Source of the DNA: Pseudohalocynthiibacter aestuariivivens
Lineage (GTDB): Bacteria > Pseudomonadota > Alphaproteobacteria > Rhodobacterales > Rhodobacteraceae
Direction: 5' to 3'
Assembly: GCF_011040495.1 (NCBI RefSeq)
Contig: NZ_CP049037.1
Location: 1,674,001-1,738,000, forward strand
DNA length: 64,000 bases
Positions 9,828 to 19,752 of this stretch are shown piece by piece. A model generated the notes under the pieces. That model was given only the letters and a program-made list of their open reading frames with translations. It did no database searches and was not told where the DNA came from. The position numbers and the translations under genes are program-made. How positions within the stretch are numbered: position 1 is the stretch's first letter; each line of letters begins with the position of its first letter.

Positions 9828-9834
9828 ACGCCGG

Positions 9835-10794
9835 TCATCTGCAATATGATCCGCTGCGATACCGTGCCGTATCGAAATGAAAATGATCCAGATGATAGCG
9901 GTTCGCCTCTGGTCCCAGAACCGTACCGAAAGCGCCACAAGCAGATTTGTGCATATTACGCAGGGCTTTACCCTTGCCGCCCTTGTTCCAATCCGTCAGC
10001 ACTGTGATGGTTGAACCGTCGCGCAGCGTAAAGCCCGAAATATCAATCGCCCGACCGCGGCCATGCTCTGAAATCTTTGCCCCGCGTTGGTTGTTGCGGG
10101 TCCGACAGGCGTAATGCGCCGCCACGCGGATGCGGGCCACTCCACCACCATGGTTACCAACGGCGGGCTTCATGCCGTTGTTGATCCAATGCTTCAGCGC
10201 CTTGGCCGTGACGCAATCCATCACCGCCTGCTGGCTTAGTCCGACACCGCTGACTTCGCGCACTTTCACGGCCTTGATCACACCGCATCCGTTCAGCTTG
10301 CCCGGAACGGATCCGATCTCGACGCCCTGAATCGCCACATCGCCGCAGACCGCCCCGCGCGCCAACTCGTTCTTGCGTGCGATCGCCTTCTTGCCCACCG
10401 CGCGCGGGCGCAATAGCGGACGCAAGGACCGGAACAGGCCGCGCCGCTCGGTGCTCTGCTGTGGTTGGGCGACGACTATCACCTGCTCTTGGTCGCGCTG
10501 CGGTTTTCGGGCCTCCGGATGCCCACGTTCGTCGCGGCGCGTAACCGCAGATTGCGCAGGACGCGACTTTGGCCGCTTGGCCACGGTTTGTGCGCCCGTT
10601 TCCGGCCGTGTCTCCGGACGTGTTGCACTGGCCGTGGATTGTGGCACCGATTGTGCCCTCTCGGCCCGCTCTACCTGAACAGATCCCGGGCGCGCGACAG
10701 GGCGCAACGACGTATCGGGGGCCTTGGCCAGCGCCAGCCCGGCCACAAGCACCAGGCCAGCAATGGTGCCCGTCGTGACAAAACCGCGCATCAT
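9835..10794 (-). CDS. Extensin-like C-terminal domain protein, exported
   Basis: The 319-aa product has an N-terminal hydrophobic signal (GTIAGLVLVAGLALAKA), a basic Arg/Pro/Gln-rich low-complexity linker (about 30-140), and a C-terminal extensin-like domain (about 145-319). The domain shows the spaced cysteines (CGDVAI, NGCGV, MDCV, YACR, SACGAFG, SYCR) and the SEHGRGRAIDISGF segment with D and H residues resembling the metal site of D,D-carboxypeptidase-like folds. The family is annotated in many Rhodobacterales without an assigned role; a peptidoglycan function is plausible by fold only. Its ATG overlaps the stop of the upstream dehydrogenase gene by four bases (ATGA). Confidence 0.83.
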   Translation of the reverse strand: MMRGFVTTGTIAGLVLVAGLALAKAPDTSLRPVARPGSVQVERAERAQSVPQSTASATRPETRPETGAQTVAKRPKSRPAQSAVTRRDERGHPEARKPQRDQEQVIVVAQPQQSTERRGLFRSLRPLLRPRAVGKKAIARKNELARGAVCGDVAIQGVEIGSVPGKLNGCGVIKAVKVREVSGVGLSQQAVMDCVTAKALKHWINNGMKPAVGNHGGGVARIRVAAHYACRTRNNQRGAKISEHGRGRAIDISGFTLRDGSTITVLTDWNKGGKGKALRNMHKSACGAFGTVLGPEANRYHLDHFHFDTARYRSGSYCR

Positions 10795-11708
10795 ACCCGC
10801 TTACCCCGTCCGAAATCGGGGGCATCCGTGTCCTGCCTCGCCTCGATGATGCCACGCCGGATCGCGCGGGTGCGGGTGAAATAATCATGCAGATGCTCCC
10901 CGTCGCCGGTGCGAATTGCCCTCTGCAACGCAAACAGCTCTTCGGTGAACCGCCCGAGAATCTCCAGCGTCGCGTCCTTGTTGTTCAAAAACACGTCGCG
11001 CCACATGGTCGGGTCGCTGGCGGCAATCCGGGTAAAATCGCGAAACCCGGCGGCGGAATATTTGATCACCTCACTGCCGGTGACACGGCCCAGATCATCG
11101 GCCACACCCACCATTGTATAGGCAATCAGGTGAGGTGCATGGCTGGTGACCGCCAGAACCAGATCATGGTGATCCGCATCCATCCGATCAGTGTTTGAGC
11201 CCATCTCACGCCAGAGCGTTTCCACCCGTTCGACTGCGTCCTCATCCGCCCCATCGACCGGAACGATCAGACACCAACGCTCGTCGAACAGTTCGGCAAA
11301 CCCCGAGCGCGGTCCCGAATGTTCGGTGCCCGCCAGTGGGTGCGCTGGAATGAAATGCACGCCTTCGGGGATATGCGGTGCAACGGCCTCGATCACCGCG
11401 CGTTTCACAGAGCCCACATCGCTGACTGTCGCACCGGACTTCAAGGCTGGTCCAATCTCTGCCGCAACCGCGTTCATCGCGCCCACCGGCACGCACAAGA
11501 CCACCAGATCCGCCCCCCTGACCGCATCGGCTGCTGTATCCTCGATACGGTCGCACAATCCGATATCGCGCGCCACTTCCCGCGTCTCGGCGGAACGAGC
11601 ATAGCCAACGATTTCGCCAGCCAGTCCGGCACGCTTCATCGCCAGCGACATCGAGCCCGCGATCAGGCCCAGCCCGATCAGGGCCACGCGATCATATAAC
11701 ACGCTCAT
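10791..11708 (-). CDS. tyrC: Prephenate/arogenate (cyclohexadienyl) dehydrogenase
   Basis: The 305-aa protein carries an N-terminal NAD(P)-binding fold ([21 protein letters not shown]), the DVGSVKRAV loop and the conserved [11 protein letters not shown] substrate motif of TyrA-type dehydrogenases, which oxidise prephenate or arogenate on the way to tyrosine. The start at 11708 (MSVLYDRV) overlaps the hisC stop as ATGA; longer in-frame starts would lie within hisC. Coupling with hisC fits known biology, because HisC-like aminotransferases can act on aromatic keto acids and this gene pair is common in Alphaproteobacteria. No ACT domain or chorismate mutase domain is visible. Prephenate versus arogenate preference cannot be read from sequence. 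Confidence 0.92.
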   Translation of the reverse strand: MSVLYDRVALIGLGLIAGSMSLAMKRAGLAGEIVGYARSAETREVARDIGLCDRIEDTAADAVRGADLVVLCVPVGAMNAVAAEIGPALKSGATVSDVGSVKRAVIEAVAPHIPEGVHFIPAHPLAGTEHSGPRSGFAELFDERWCLIVPVDGADEDAVERVETLWREMGSNTDRMDADHHDLVLAVTSHAPHLIAYTMVGVADDLGRVTGSEVIKYSAAGFRDFTRIAASDPTMWRDVFLNNKDATLEILGRFTEELFALQRAIRTGDGEHLHDYFTRTRAIRRGIIEARQDTDAPDFGRGKRV

Positions 11709-12790
11709 CGGGCAACCTTCATAAACTGGCCCACAGCATGGGCAATGCGGCGACAGCTGGCTTCGTCGCCTACGGTGATGCGCAGACAATTGGGCAGATT
11801 GTAACCCGCCACGCGCCGCACGATCAGCCCATCCGCCTTCAGATGCTCGTCGCAGGCCTCGGCCTCGGCTTGACTGGCAAAGCGCGCAAGAATGAAATTC
11901 GCGGTAGACGTATCTGACGGAACCCCATGTTCGGCTAACGCCTCGGCCAGCCAGGCTCGCATCCGGGTGTTATCCGCGCGGCATTTCTCGGTCCAAGCCG
12001 TATCGCGCACAGCGGCCTCTGCGGCGGCCAACCCTGCCTGACTCAGGTTGAATGGGCCTCGCACGCGGTTCAGCACGTCGATCACATGCCGAGGGCCATA
12101 GCCCCAGCCGATACGCAACCCACCCAACCCATAGAGCTTGGAAAAGGTGCGCGTCATGAACACGTTCTCGCGCGCATCGACTAATGCCGTCCCACCATCA
12201 TAGCCCTCGACATATTCGGCATAGGCGCCGTCGATCACCAGCAGGACATGCGCAGGCAGGTTGTCCGCAAGACGCGCCAATTCTGATGCACCAACCATTG
12301 TGCCGGTAGGATTGTTCGGATTCGCGATAAAAACCAACCGTGTCCGCGCCGTACATGCCGCCAAAATCGCGTCCACATCCGTAACACGCTCGCGTTCGGG
12401 CACCTCGACCGGGGTCGCGCCATTGGCCATCGCGCTGATGCGGTACATCGCGAACCCGTGTTCGGTGTGGATCACCTCATCCCCCGGTCCGGCATAGGCC
12501 TGACAGAGAAAGGCAATGATTTCGTCACTACCCGCGCCGCAGATGACACGTTCATTATCCAGCGCATGCACCTCGCCAATCGCGTGACGCAGCGCGGCGT
12601 GGTCCGAAGACGGATAACGGTGCAGGTCATAGGCCGCCTTGCGAAACGCCTCCTTGGCGGCGTCGCTTGGGCCATAGGGATTCTCGTTCGAGCTGAGCTT
12701 CACAACATTCTGGATGCCCTCGATATGGGCGGCACCGCCCTCGTAGAGCGCGATATCCAGAATACCCGGCTGCGGTGTTATCTTCGTCAT
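11705..12790 (-). CDS. hisC: Histidinol-phosphate aminotransferase
   Basis: This 361-aa fold-type I PLP enzyme converts imidazole acetol phosphate to histidinol phosphate. The family features are in order: [12 protein letters not shown] near the N-terminus, the ANPNNPTG cofactor loop, and [16 protein letters not shown] with the PLP lysine. The ATG at 12790 is preceded by GGGAG at 8-base spacing; the upstream in-frame extension would read back into the rpsD terminator. It is first in the run hisC-tyrC-extensin, each joined by a four-base overlap. A dual role in phenylalanine/tyrosine transamination is likely given the neighbour. Confidence 0.94.
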   Translation of the reverse strand: MTKITPQPGILDIALYEGGAAHIEGIQNVVKLSSNENPYGPSDAAKEAFRKAAYDLHRYPSSDHAALRHAIGEVHALDNERVICGAGSDEIIAFLCQAYAGPGDEVIHTEHGFAMYRISAMANGATPVEVPERERVTDVDAILAACTARTRLVFIANPNNPTGTMVGASELARLADNLPAHVLLVIDGAYAEYVEGYDGGTALVDARENVFMTRTFSKLYGLGGLRIGWGYGPRHVIDVLNRVRGPFNLSQAGLAAAEAAVRDTAWTEKCRADNTRMRAWLAEALAEHGVPSDTSTANFILARFASQAEAEACDEHLKADGLIVRRVAGYNLPNCLRITVGDEASCRRIAHAVGQFMKVAR

Positions 12791-12850
12791 TCGGCAATCT
12801 CCCTGCCCGAGGTTCTTAACTTCGGGCCCCACGCTTGACCAGAACCAAGC

Positions 12851-12883
12851 AAAAGGGCCGGGGCGGTTTCCCGCCTCGGCCCT
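12851..12883 (-). terminator. Rho-independent terminator of rpsD
   Basis: A 13-bp stem (12854-12866 with 12871-12883, one G-T pair) closes a four-base loop. Read on the minus strand it ends in a short T-run (TTTT, complement of 12851-12854). It lies 32 bp past the rpsD stop and before the hisC start, so it separates the two transcription units. Confidence 0.88.
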
Positions 12884-12915
12884 GAAATACATTCTTGGCA
12901 GAAAAAGCGGTTGGC

Positions 12916-13536
12916 TTAGTTCTGCGCGTAGAATTCGATGACGAGGTTCGGTTCCATCATCACCGGGTACGGCACATCGCCCAGCCCCGGAGTGCGCACA
13001 AACGTGGCTTTCATCTTGGAATGATCCGCATCGATGTAATCGGGAACATCGCGCTCGGCCAATTGCACGGCCTCCAGCAGAACCGCCATTTGCTTGGAAC
13101 GGTCACGCACTTCGATCACATCACCCTCTTTTACGCGGTAGGAGGGGATGTTGACGCGGGTGCCGTTGACGCGGACATGACCGTGGTTCACGAATTGACG
13201 CGCAGCAAAGATGGTCGCAACGAACTTGGCGCGGTAAACAACAGCATCCAGACGGCGCTCCAGCAGGCCGATCAGGTTTTCGCCTGTGTCACCGGTCACA
13301 CGCGCCGCTTCGGCGTAAATGCGCTTGAATTGCTTTTCGGTCAGATCGCCGTAGTAGCCCTTGAGCTTCTGCTTGGCGCGCAATTGGATACCGAAATCGG
13401 AAATCTTGGCTTTGCGGCGCTGGCCGTGCTGACCGGGGCCATATTCGCGGCGATTGACCGGCGATTTGGGGCGGCCCCAGATGTTTTCGCCCATGCGGCG
13501 ATCGAGCTTGTACTTGGCAGACGTGCGTTTGGTCAC
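12916..13536 (-). CDS. rpsD: 30S ribosomal protein S4
   Basis: S4 is a primary 16S rRNA-binding protein that starts assembly of the 30S body. The 206-aa product has the alphaproteobacterial N-terminus ([20 protein letters not shown]), the PGQHGQRRK segment, and the S4 RNA-binding domain ([11 protein letters not shown] to the [10 protein letters not shown] loop, about 95-160). Translation starts at a GTG (13536) with GAAGGA eight bases upstream. It is transcribed alone, ending at the hairpin at 12851-12883. In many bacteria S4 represses its own operon, but I do not see a recognisable pseudoknot leader here. Confidence 0.98.
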   Translation of the reverse strand: MTKRTSAKYKLDRRMGENIWGRPKSPVNRREYGPGQHGQRRKAKISDFGIQLRAKQKLKGYYGDLTEKQFKRIYAEAARVTGDTGENLIGLLERRLDAVVYRAKFVATIFAARQFVNHGHVRVNGTRVNIPSYRVKEGDVIEVRDRSKQMAVLLEAVQLAERDVPDYIDADHSKMKATFVRTPGLGDVPYPVMMEPNLVIEFYAQN

Positions 13537-13749
13537 GGCTGGATTCCTTCGATATGGGCCGCGCGTCCACCCGTCGGGGCATCTTTGCGGCGATGAAGGG
13601 CGTTGTCCTTTGGATTGCTCCCGACAGGCCTCCCCTTGCGGGGGCCACCAACACCAATGAAGCCGCGCTTATACGCGCCCGCGCTACAGAGTCAACAGCC
13701 CTGTGAACAACCCGTGCGTAAATGAGATTCACGCCTTAGCCGAGGATAT

Positions 13750-13787
13750 TTTCAGCCAGAAGGCGCGACAGGTCCTTCTGGCTGAAA
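13750..13787. terminator. Long perfect inverted repeat downstream of the Hint gene
   Basis: Two perfect 14-bp arms (13750-13763 and 13774-13787, TTTCAGCCAGAAGG type) flank a 10-base loop. The hairpin lies 38 bp beyond the stop of the Hint-domain gene and 213 bp upstream of rpsD on the same strand. On the minus strand it is followed by AATATCC rather than a T-run, so it is not a classical terminator. The rest of the 289-bp gap (13537-13825) should hold the rpsD promoter and leader; I see no gene in it. Confidence 0.55.
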
Positions 13788-13825
13788 GGTGAGGGAGAAC
13801 TCCGATTTAAAATCGCGCAATCACG

Positions 13826-14890
13826 TCAGGCCGCCTCATACGCCAGAATGGCCGCTTCTGGGCCGCTCAAGCTGCGGCGCGCAAAGTTACCATAAGTGTG
13901 CGGTTCAAACTCCAACGCAGGGAACCGTGCCAAGAGGCGCAGTCGGTCCGCTTGATCAAGCGTCGACAGCGCCGCACTCGCGGGATGAAAGCTCTCAGTT
14001 TCCACCCCATTGGCCCAGAGAATTTGATGCCGCGGCAACAGGAGATGAATGTAAGTCACTTCGCGAACTGACAAATCGACGCTGATCGTGCCGTTGTTGA
14101 TCAGGTCTTTGGCCGACACCAGAACTTCGGACGTGTTGAACAGCGCCCGCGCCACATCGCCTTGTACCAGCATCCGATGCTCGGGCGATACCGACAGCTC
14201 TTCGTCCGGTCGCTCTACTCCCAACGCGCCGCTGCGGATGCGGATCGGACGCAATCCCGGCATCGCAAAGAGCCGCGCGCCGGTCATCCGACGGCTGCCG
14301 ATCCACTGAATTTCCTCGGCACCGCAATCCTTGGTCTGGACCCGGTCACCTTCGCGCAGTTCCTCGACCAGTCGTGGCCCCTCTGGCGTTTCAATCCGCG
14401 TCCCCGGCGTAAAACAGATCACACCGCCCGCCGCCGTCCCGGTCGAGACGGCCTGCGGCCCCTCCAGCGTATGATGGACCACCCACATCTCGGTATCCCT
14501 TGGGGGGAACTCGTCGATGAACATCAGCAAGGGTGGCGCACCACCGCCCACCTCGATCACTGTGACCGTATAGCTTTGTGCGCCATCCGTGACGACAAAG
14601 CTGCGATCCATCAGTGGTTCGTCCACTGCGATCTGATCGATGTTTCTGCTATTGCTCAGAGCCGCCCCAACCAGCCGCCTGACCATACGTGCCGCACCCT
14701 TGCAGCTGATTTTATCACCGTCTGCCTGCTCCAGTCGCAGCAATTCGGATGGCCCATCCACGCGTACAGCATCACCGCGCCAGGACCATGTGGCCCCAAC
14801 CGAGATCGACTGCACTGCGTCGGTTTTAAAACCGTCCACTTCCGTCTGCGACCAGGAGATGACAAACGTGCCTCGAAAGCCCGTTTTCAT
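13826..14890 (-). CDS. Hint domain-containing protein
   Basis: The 354-aa protein has an N-terminal region of about 155 residues without a known motif, then a Hint (Hedgehog/intein) module starting at CFTPGTRIETPEGPRLVEEL, with RVQTKD and the SPEHRML histidine block that pairs with the N-terminal Cys in self-cleaving Hint domains. Roseobacters encode many such proteins, often large secreted calcium-binding ones; this one has no RTX repeats and no clear signal peptide. Whether it self-cleaves is unknown: the first Cys and block-B-like His are present, but the C-terminal block typical of inteins is not obvious. Role unknown. Confidence 0.82.
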   Translation of the reverse strand: MKTGFRGTFVISWSQTEVDGFKTDAVQSISVGATWSWRGDAVRVDGPSELLRLEQADGDKISCKGAARMVRRLVGAALSNSRNIDQIAVDEPLMDRSFVVTDGAQSYTVTVIEVGGGAPPLLMFIDEFPPRDTEMWVVHHTLEGPQAVSTGTAAGGVICFTPGTRIETPEGPRLVEELREGDRVQTKDCGAEEIQWIGSRRMTGARLFAMPGLRPIRIRSGALGVERPDEELSVSPEHRMLVQGDVARALFNTSEVLVSAKDLINNGTISVDLSVREVTYIHLLLPRHQILWANGVETESFHPASAALSTLDQADRLRLLARFPALEFEPHTYGNFARRSLSGPEAAILAYEAA

Positions 14891-15201
14891 GCCTGTTTTG
14901 CCTGCCCATTATTCTTTTTATTGGAGACAGGTTAGCAAAAACGAATCACGCTGGGAAGCCTCTCTGAGACTGCTGTGTTCAAAAACACACATGTCATTGA
15001 AGCTTTTGCCAGCCGCCTCTCCCCGTCGGCTTCAAGGCCCTGACCAGCAACGGCACAAACAGTCGAAGGCAATCTCTATCTGCCGTACCTTTTGACCATG
15101 AATATCCATGCGGAACCGCCCGGCACGGAAAACGAAAATTTTTGAACGCTAGGATCTTTTCTTGACACCAATCAACTCACCAGCGCGCCGCAGGCGCTCA
15201 T
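14891..15201. other. Intergenic gap upstream of the Hint gene
   Basis: I see no credible gene in these 311 bases. The stretch is more AT-rich than the flanks around 14925-14955 and 15130-15160. A 5-bp stem hairpin (15185-15189 with 15193-15197, GCGCC/GGCGC) lies just past the phosphatase stop and could help end that operon. The Hint-gene promoter should lie near its left end. Confidence 0.5.
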
Positions 15202-15684
15202 TCAGGTCAAACCAGGATCTGATCCCGCTGCTCCTCTCGGCGGTCCCCACCGCTCGATCATATGGGCGCGGATCTGGTCCCGGCTCTGACGGTAGGCACT
15301 CAATTTAGCCTCGCGCGTCTCGCCAAGTCCGGTGGGGTCCATGATCGGCCAGTAAACCACTTCCAGATGGAATACCCGTGTCAGTTCCAGCGCCCGTCGC
15401 TGGCTCGCGGGGCTCAGCGCCACAACCACATCAAAAGAGCTAAGGTCGTCGCCCCATTGCTCCATTTCGTCAAAGCTGCGGACCCGGTGGCGCGACAGCT
15501 CGATCCCAATTTCCTCGCAGACCGCGATAGAGAACCCGTCGATGTCCTGCTCGCTGCGCACCCCTGCTGATTGAACGTAGGTATCGGTGCCATAAAGCTG
15601 CTTCATCAACCCTTCGGCCATGGGCGAGCGAACCGCGTTGTAATCGCAGCAGAACAGAACCGATTGAGGAAGCTCTGCCGCCAT
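15202..15684 (-). CDS. Low molecular weight phosphatase family protein (ArsC/LMW-PTP fold)
   Basis: The 160-aa protein begins with the phosphate-binding loop of LMW tyrosine phosphatases and thioredoxin-type arsenate reductases: C13-D-Y-N-A-V-R19-S, which satisfies C-x5-R. The usual second cysteine of the loop is a valine. The acid loop DPTGLGE near residue 125 supplies the general-acid Asp. The strand-helix order fits the small Rossmann-like LMW-PTP fold. It is last in the murA-DUF2948-hisD-UPF0262 operon, four bases after UPF0262, a conserved arrangement that suggests a housekeeping role rather than arsenic resistance. Its substrate is unknown. Confidence 0.85.
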   Translation of the reverse strand: MAAELPQSVLFCCDYNAVRSPMAEGLMKQLYGTDTYVQSAGVRSEQDIDGFSIAVCEEIGIELSRHRVRSFDEMEQWGDDLSSFDVVVALSPASQRRALELTRVFHLEVVYWPIMDPTGLGETREAKLSAYRQSRDQIRAHMIERWGPPRGAAGSDPGLT

Positions 15685-15688
15685 GCCC

Positions 15689-16168
15689 TCAAACGCCGAA
15701 ATGCAGCACGCAGATCAGGGTAAACAGGCGCCGTGCAGTGTCGTTGTCAATCATTGCCTTGCCTTCCAGACGTTCTTCCAGAATGCGTGCGCCCTCGTTG
15801 TGGATGCCGCGGCGCGCCATATCAATCGTCTCGATCTGGCTGGGCGGCATGTTCTTTACTGCGTCGAAATAGCTTTCGCAAATCGCCCAATAGTCCTTGA
15901 CCACCTGCCGGAACGGGCTGAGCGAGAGGTGGAACTCAGCCGCCGGGCCATCGTTCTCCGTCGCCACGGCAAATACCAGACGCTTCTCACGTATCGACAG
16001 GCCGACGCGATATGGACCATCCGGTACCTGCCGGTCATCCCGCTTCGGCAGATCAAAGGTGTTCTCTTCCATCAGATCAAACATCGCCACCTTGCGCTCT
16101 TGCTCGATTTCGGGCGTTGGCGGGGGCAGGTTCGCATCATCGAGCGCGATATGGCTGATACGGCTCAT
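15689..16168 (-). CDS. UPF0262 family protein
   Basis: The 159-aa product, starting MSRISHIALDDANLPPPTP, matches the alphaproteobacterial UPF0262 family in length and in its conserved blocks (RVGLSIREKRLVFAV, FHLSLSPFRQVVKDY, IDMARRGIHNEGARIL). The function is unknown. I placed the start at 16168 because the family begins there; 19 further in-frame codons upstream lack family similarity and a ribosome binding site. It sits between hisD and the LMW phosphatase gene, the usual place in Rhodobacterales. Confidence 0.88.
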   Translation of the reverse strand: MSRISHIALDDANLPPPTPEIEQERKVAMFDLMEENTFDLPKRDDRQVPDGPYRVGLSIREKRLVFAVATENDGPAAEFHLSLSPFRQVVKDYWAICESYFDAVKNMPPSQIETIDMARRGIHNEGARILEERLEGKAMIDNDTARRLFTLICVLHFGV

Positions 16169-16358
16169 GGCCTTATGGACCTTTCTTGCAGATATTTCGA
16201 TCACGGCGACGGTCCATCGCCGCACGCGGGCTATCAGTCGGGACTTTACGCGGCCAAGTCAACGGCCAAGATAGCGCACCAGCCTTTGTCGTCTGCGCCT
16301 GTCACAATTCCGCGCCAGTCAACCAAGTGCCACGAACGCAACGGCGCCAGACAGCCTT

Positions 16359-17660
16359 TTACCCGTTCAGCTTATCCAGCCGTGCCCGCACACTCAGCCC
16401 ATGCGCCTCTAGGCTCTCTGAAATCGCCAATGCCTCTGCGGCTGGACCAATCGCGCGTAATGCGGCGGGTGTCATGTGCGCCAGCGTCGTGCGCTTGAGG
16501 AAATCCATCACACTCAGGCCGGACGAAAATCGCGCCGATCGCGCCGTGGGCAGGACATGGTTCGGCCCACCGACATAATCGCCAATCGCCTCGGGCGTCC
16601 ACTGGCCTAGAAAAATCGCGCCGGCATGGGTGATCTGCGCGCTCAGGCCCTCAGGGCCCGCGACGCAAAGCTCCAGATGTTCCGGCGCGATGCGGTCCGA
16701 CAGCGCCGCCGCAATCGCCAGGTCAGGCACCGTGATCACCGCGCCAAAATCGCGCCAGCTGGCCGCTGCGATCGCGCGCCGCTCCAGCGTCTCCAGCCGT
16801 GCCTCGATAGCCTGCGCCACCGCGCGCCCAAACGCGGCATCATCCGTGATCAGGATCGCCTGCGCGCTGTCGTCATGCTCGGCCTGGCTCAGCATATCCA
16901 GCGCGATCCAATCGGGATCATTCTGCGCATCCGCGATCACCAATATCTCTGACGGACCCGCGATCATGTCTATACCAACCTTGCCAAAGACCCGTCGCTT
17001 GGCTGCTGCCACATAGGCGTTGCCCGGCCCGGTAATCTTGTCCACCGGCGCGATGCTCGCTGTGCCATAGGCCAGTGCCGCAACCGCCTGCGCCCCACCG
17101 ATGCGGTAAATCTCATCCACCCCCGCGATCCGAGCCGCCGCCAGAACGGCCGGGTTCAGCGCACCGTCCGGTGTCGGAACCACCATCGCAAGACGCCCGA
17201 CCCCCGCCACTTTGGCCGGAATTGCATTCATCAATACCGACGAGGGATATGTCGCCAATCCACCGGGGACATATAGCCCCGCTGCGCTGACCGGTGTCCA
17301 CCGCCAGCCCAGCGTCGCACCGGTATCGTCGGTCCAATTGACATCTTCGGGCAGCTGTCGTGCGTGGTAGGCGCGGATACGGGCAGCAGCCAGTTCCAGC
17401 GCCTCGCGCACCTCGGCGGGCACTTTATCCGCGGCTTGCGCCACCTCTTCGGCGCTCAGTCGGATCGTGTCCGGCGTCAGCGACACGCGGTCAAATTTCT
17501 CGGTCAACTCGATCAGCGCCGCATCGCCACGGGCCCGCACATCCGCGATAATCCCGGCAACAACAGCATCGACATCCGGGCTGTCCTCGCGCTTGGCAGA
17601 TAAGAGTGCAGAAAACGCAGCTTCGAAATCCGGCGCGCTGTAATCTAGAAACTTGGGCAT
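16359..17660 (-). CDS. hisD: Histidinol dehydrogenase
   Basis: HisD catalyses the last two oxidations of histidine synthesis, histidinol to histidine, with NAD and zinc. The 433-aa protein has the diagnostic stretches GPGNAYVAAAKRRVFG, IAGPSEILV and SQAEHDDSAQAIL (zinc-binding Gln/His and catalytic residues) and DRIAPEHLEL with the active-site Glu-His pair. The start at 17660 (MPKFLDYS) is 19 bases after the DUF2948 stop; earlier in-frame codons fall inside that gene. Co-transcription with murA is common in this order of bacteria. No frameshift or missing residue is seen. Confidence 0.96.
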   Translation of the reverse strand: MPKFLDYSAPDFEAAFSALLSAKREDSPDVDAVVAGIIADVRARGDAALIELTEKFDRVSLTPDTIRLSAEEVAQAADKVPAEVREALELAAARIRAYHARQLPEDVNWTDDTGATLGWRWTPVSAAGLYVPGGLATYPSSVLMNAIPAKVAGVGRLAMVVPTPDGALNPAVLAAARIAGVDEIYRIGGAQAVAALAYGTASIAPVDKITGPGNAYVAAAKRRVFGKVGIDMIAGPSEILVIADAQNDPDWIALDMLSQAEHDDSAQAILITDDAAFGRAVAQAIEARLETLERRAIAAASWRDFGAVITVPDLAIAAALSDRIAPEHLELCVAGPEGLSAQITHAGAIFLGQWTPEAIGDYVGGPNHVLPTARSARFSSGLSVMDFLKRTTLAHMTPAALRAIGPAAEALAISESLEAHGLSVRARLDKLNG

Positions 17661-17679
17661 TCTCAGTCCTTGGAAAGGG

Positions 17680-18153
17680 TCACTCGGGGTGGCTCGGTGC
17701 CTTCTTAGACGGCGCGCGGTAGGGGCGCGTGACATCTTTCAGCGTCACCTCCAACGCCTCGATCTCCAATCGGATCGCACCATCACCGGCCAGCGTCAGC
17801 AGGACATGCCCCGCGCCCTCTTCTCCCGGCTCGAACGTGACCGACAGCAGCGACAGGATCATGTCCGCATCACCCCGGTCTATACCTTGGCTCGCCACGC
17901 CTAGCACATTGTCCACGACCAGCAACGATTGCACGCGCTCGGCCTCGTGGCGTTCTCGTCCTGCATCCTCCCAGCGGAATCGATTGACCAACAGCGCAAA
18001 GCGCCGCGCACCCGGACGCCACGACATCTCGGTGATGGGAAAGACGGCATCCTGCGTCAGGCTCGACAGTATTTGCAGATCCTCAGGGTCAAAAGCGCCC
18101 AGATTAAGTGGCGTCTCGCGCCCATCCTCGAATGTCGCATCGCGTCCGGTCAT
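17680..18153 (-). CDS. DUF2948 family protein
   Basis: A 157-aa soluble protein with the family blocks [22 protein letters not shown] and [14 protein letters not shown], followed by [18 protein letters not shown] and the strand [21 protein letters not shown]2948 has no assigned function. Its ATG overlaps the murA stop (ATGA at 18150-18153), so translation is coupled to murA. It lies between murA and hisD, a placement I recall as conserved in Rhodobacterales. Confidence 0.86.
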   Translation of the reverse strand: MTGRDATFEDGRETPLNLGAFDPEDLQILSSLTQDAVFPITEMSWRPGARRFALLVNRFRWEDAGRERHEAERVQSLLVVDNVLGVASQGIDRGDADMILSLLSVTFEPGEEGAGHVLLTLAGDGAIRLEIEALEVTLKDVTRPYRAPSKKAPSHPE

Positions 18154-19418
18154 TGGCCTTTTACCCGCTCGATCTTGGCACCGACATTGCCCAGCTTCTC
18201 TTCGACCCGCTCATAACCACGATCCAGATGATAGACACGGTTCACCATCGTCTCGCCCTCCGCCGCCAATCCGGCGAGGATCAACGAAACACTGGCCCGC
18301 AAATCAGTCGCCATGACTGGCGCCCCCTTCAGCCGTTCAACCCCCGTGACCGTGGCATGACCACCATGCACGTCGATCTTGGCCCCCATGCGCATCAGTT
18401 CGGGCGCATGCATGAACCGGTTCTCGAAAATCTTCTCCTCCAGAACGGACGTCCCTTCGGCGGTACACATCAAAGCCATGAACTGCGCCTGCAAATCAGT
18501 GGGAAAACCGGGGAACGGCTCTGTCGCCACATCAACCGCGCGAATGCGACCATTCTTGCGTGCGACCTTCAGCCCGGTGGGCGTTTCCTCGACGCTGATC
18601 CCTGCTGCATCCAGCTTTTCACAAAACGCGCCGACCAGATCAATCCTCCCGCCAAGGCATTCTACCTCGCCGCCACAGATCGCCGGGGCCAGCATATATG
18701 TGCCCAGCTCGATCCGGTCCGTGACGACCGGATGCGTCGCACCATGCAGCCGCTCGACCCCCTGAATGGTGATCGTGTCGGTGCCATCACCGTCGATCTG
18801 CGCGCCCATCTTGCGCAGACAATCCGCCAGATCGACGATTTCCGGCTCGCGCGCGGCCTGATTCAGAACCGTCGTTCCCTTGGCCAGCGTTGCCGCCATC
18901 AGCGCGTTTTCCGTCGCCCCCACGCTCACGAACGGGAAATCTACCACACCGCCCCTTAACCCGCCGGGCGCGCGCGCATGCACATAACCGTCGCGCAGCT
19001 CCAGCTCAGCGCCCATCGCCTCCAGCGCCTTCAGGTGCAGATCGACCGGGCGTGCGCCAATGGCGCAGCCACCGGGCAATGAAACCTGAGCCTGCCCAAA
19101 CCGCGCCAGCAACGGCCCCAGCACAAGAATCGACGCCCGCATCTTGCGCACAATGTCATAATCGGCGCGCTGGCTGGTCAAATCATGGCTCGACATTGCC
19201 AGAACCTGACCGCCCTGCAGCGCCTGCACTTCGGCCCCGAGCGACGCCAACAGTGCAGTCATGGTGCGTATGTCGCTCAATCGTGGCGCGTTGGTCAGCG
19301 TCAGCGGCTCATCGCTCAAGAGCGTTGCGGGCATCAGCGTGAGACATGCATTCTTGGCCCCCGCGATCGGGATTGTCCCGCTCAGAGGGCCATTGCCTGT
19401 CACCAAAATCGAATCCAT
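18150..19418 (-). CDS. murA: UDP-N-acetylglucosamine 1-carboxyvinyltransferase
   Basis: MurA transfers enolpyruvate from PEP to UDP-GlcNAc, the first committed step of peptidoglycan precursor synthesis. The 422-aa EPSP-synthase-like fold shows K22-N23 in the AGAKNA motif, the [15 protein letters not shown] loop with catalytic C118, and [12 protein letters not shown] with the conserved Asp. The presence of Cys rather than Asp at 118 predicts fosfomycin sensitivity at the target. The gene starts five bases after the stop of a 55-aa ORF and overlaps DUF2948, so it is in one operon that runs to the LMW phosphatase. Confidence 0.97.
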   Translation of the reverse strand: MDSILVTGNGPLSGTIPIAGAKNACLTLMPATLLSDEPLTLTNAPRLSDIRTMTALLASLGAEVQALQGGQVLAMSSHDLTSQRADYDIVRKMRASILVLGPLLARFGQAQVSLPGGCAIGARPVDLHLKALEAMGAELELRDGYVHARAPGGLRGGVVDFPFVSVGATENALMAATLAKGTTVLNQAAREPEIVDLADCLRKMGAQIDGDGTDTITIQGVERLHGATHPVVTDRIELGTYMLAPAICGGEVECLGGRIDLVGAFCEKLDAAGISVEETPTGLKVARKNGRIRAVDVATEPFPGFPTDLQAQFMALMCTAEGTSVLEEKIFENRFMHAPELMRMGAKIDVHGGHATVTGVERLKGAPVMATDLRASVSLILAGLAAEGETMVNRVYHLDRGYERVEEKLGNVGAKIERVKGQ

Positions 19419-19423
19419 CTGCG

Positions 19424-19591
19424 CTACCCTTTGTCCTGCTCTTTTTTGTCACCCGCATTGGTGCTGTCTACGCTACGCGCCCGGCTCTGGGCCTTGCGCC
19501 GTGCCAGATTGGCTTTCAGCGCGCGGCTCAGCCTGTCCTCGCGCGCATTGCCTGTCTGGCCGGGCTTTTTCGGGGCGTCCTTGCGGGTCAT
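19424..19591 (-). CDS. Small basic conserved-type protein (55 aa)
   Basis: An ATG at 19591 opens a 55-codon frame ending at the TAG at 19424-19426. The product is highly charged: it starts [14 protein letters not shown], has the helix-like core [19 protein letters not shown], and ends in KKEQDKG. It stops five bases before murA and shares its strand, so it is probably the first gene of the murA operon. An AGAGAAG sequence lies upstream of the ATG. I do not recognise a family; the basic helix suggests nucleic-acid or ribosome binding, but that is a guess. Short basic proteins at this site occur in related genomes as far as I recall. Confidence 0.7.
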   Translation of the reverse strand: MTRKDAPKKPGQTGNAREDRLSRALKANLARRKAQSRARSVDSTNAGDKKEQDKG

Positions 19592-19677
19592 GGCACTTCT
19601 CTACATGAGGTGTCCGGAGGGGTCCAGATTAGGCTTGCGCCAAGGTCGAGAAGCGTCTAATTCACCCGCCACAGCGT

Positions 19678-19752
<75 letters not shown>

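Noticed and set aside
12895..13596. A 233-codon plus-strand frame opposite rpsD
   Set aside because: rpsD with its terminator explains the locus; the antisense frame has no supporting feature.
18108..18959. A 283-codon plus-strand frame opposite murA
   Set aside because: Antisense to murA, with the His/Arg-rich composition of a shadow frame.
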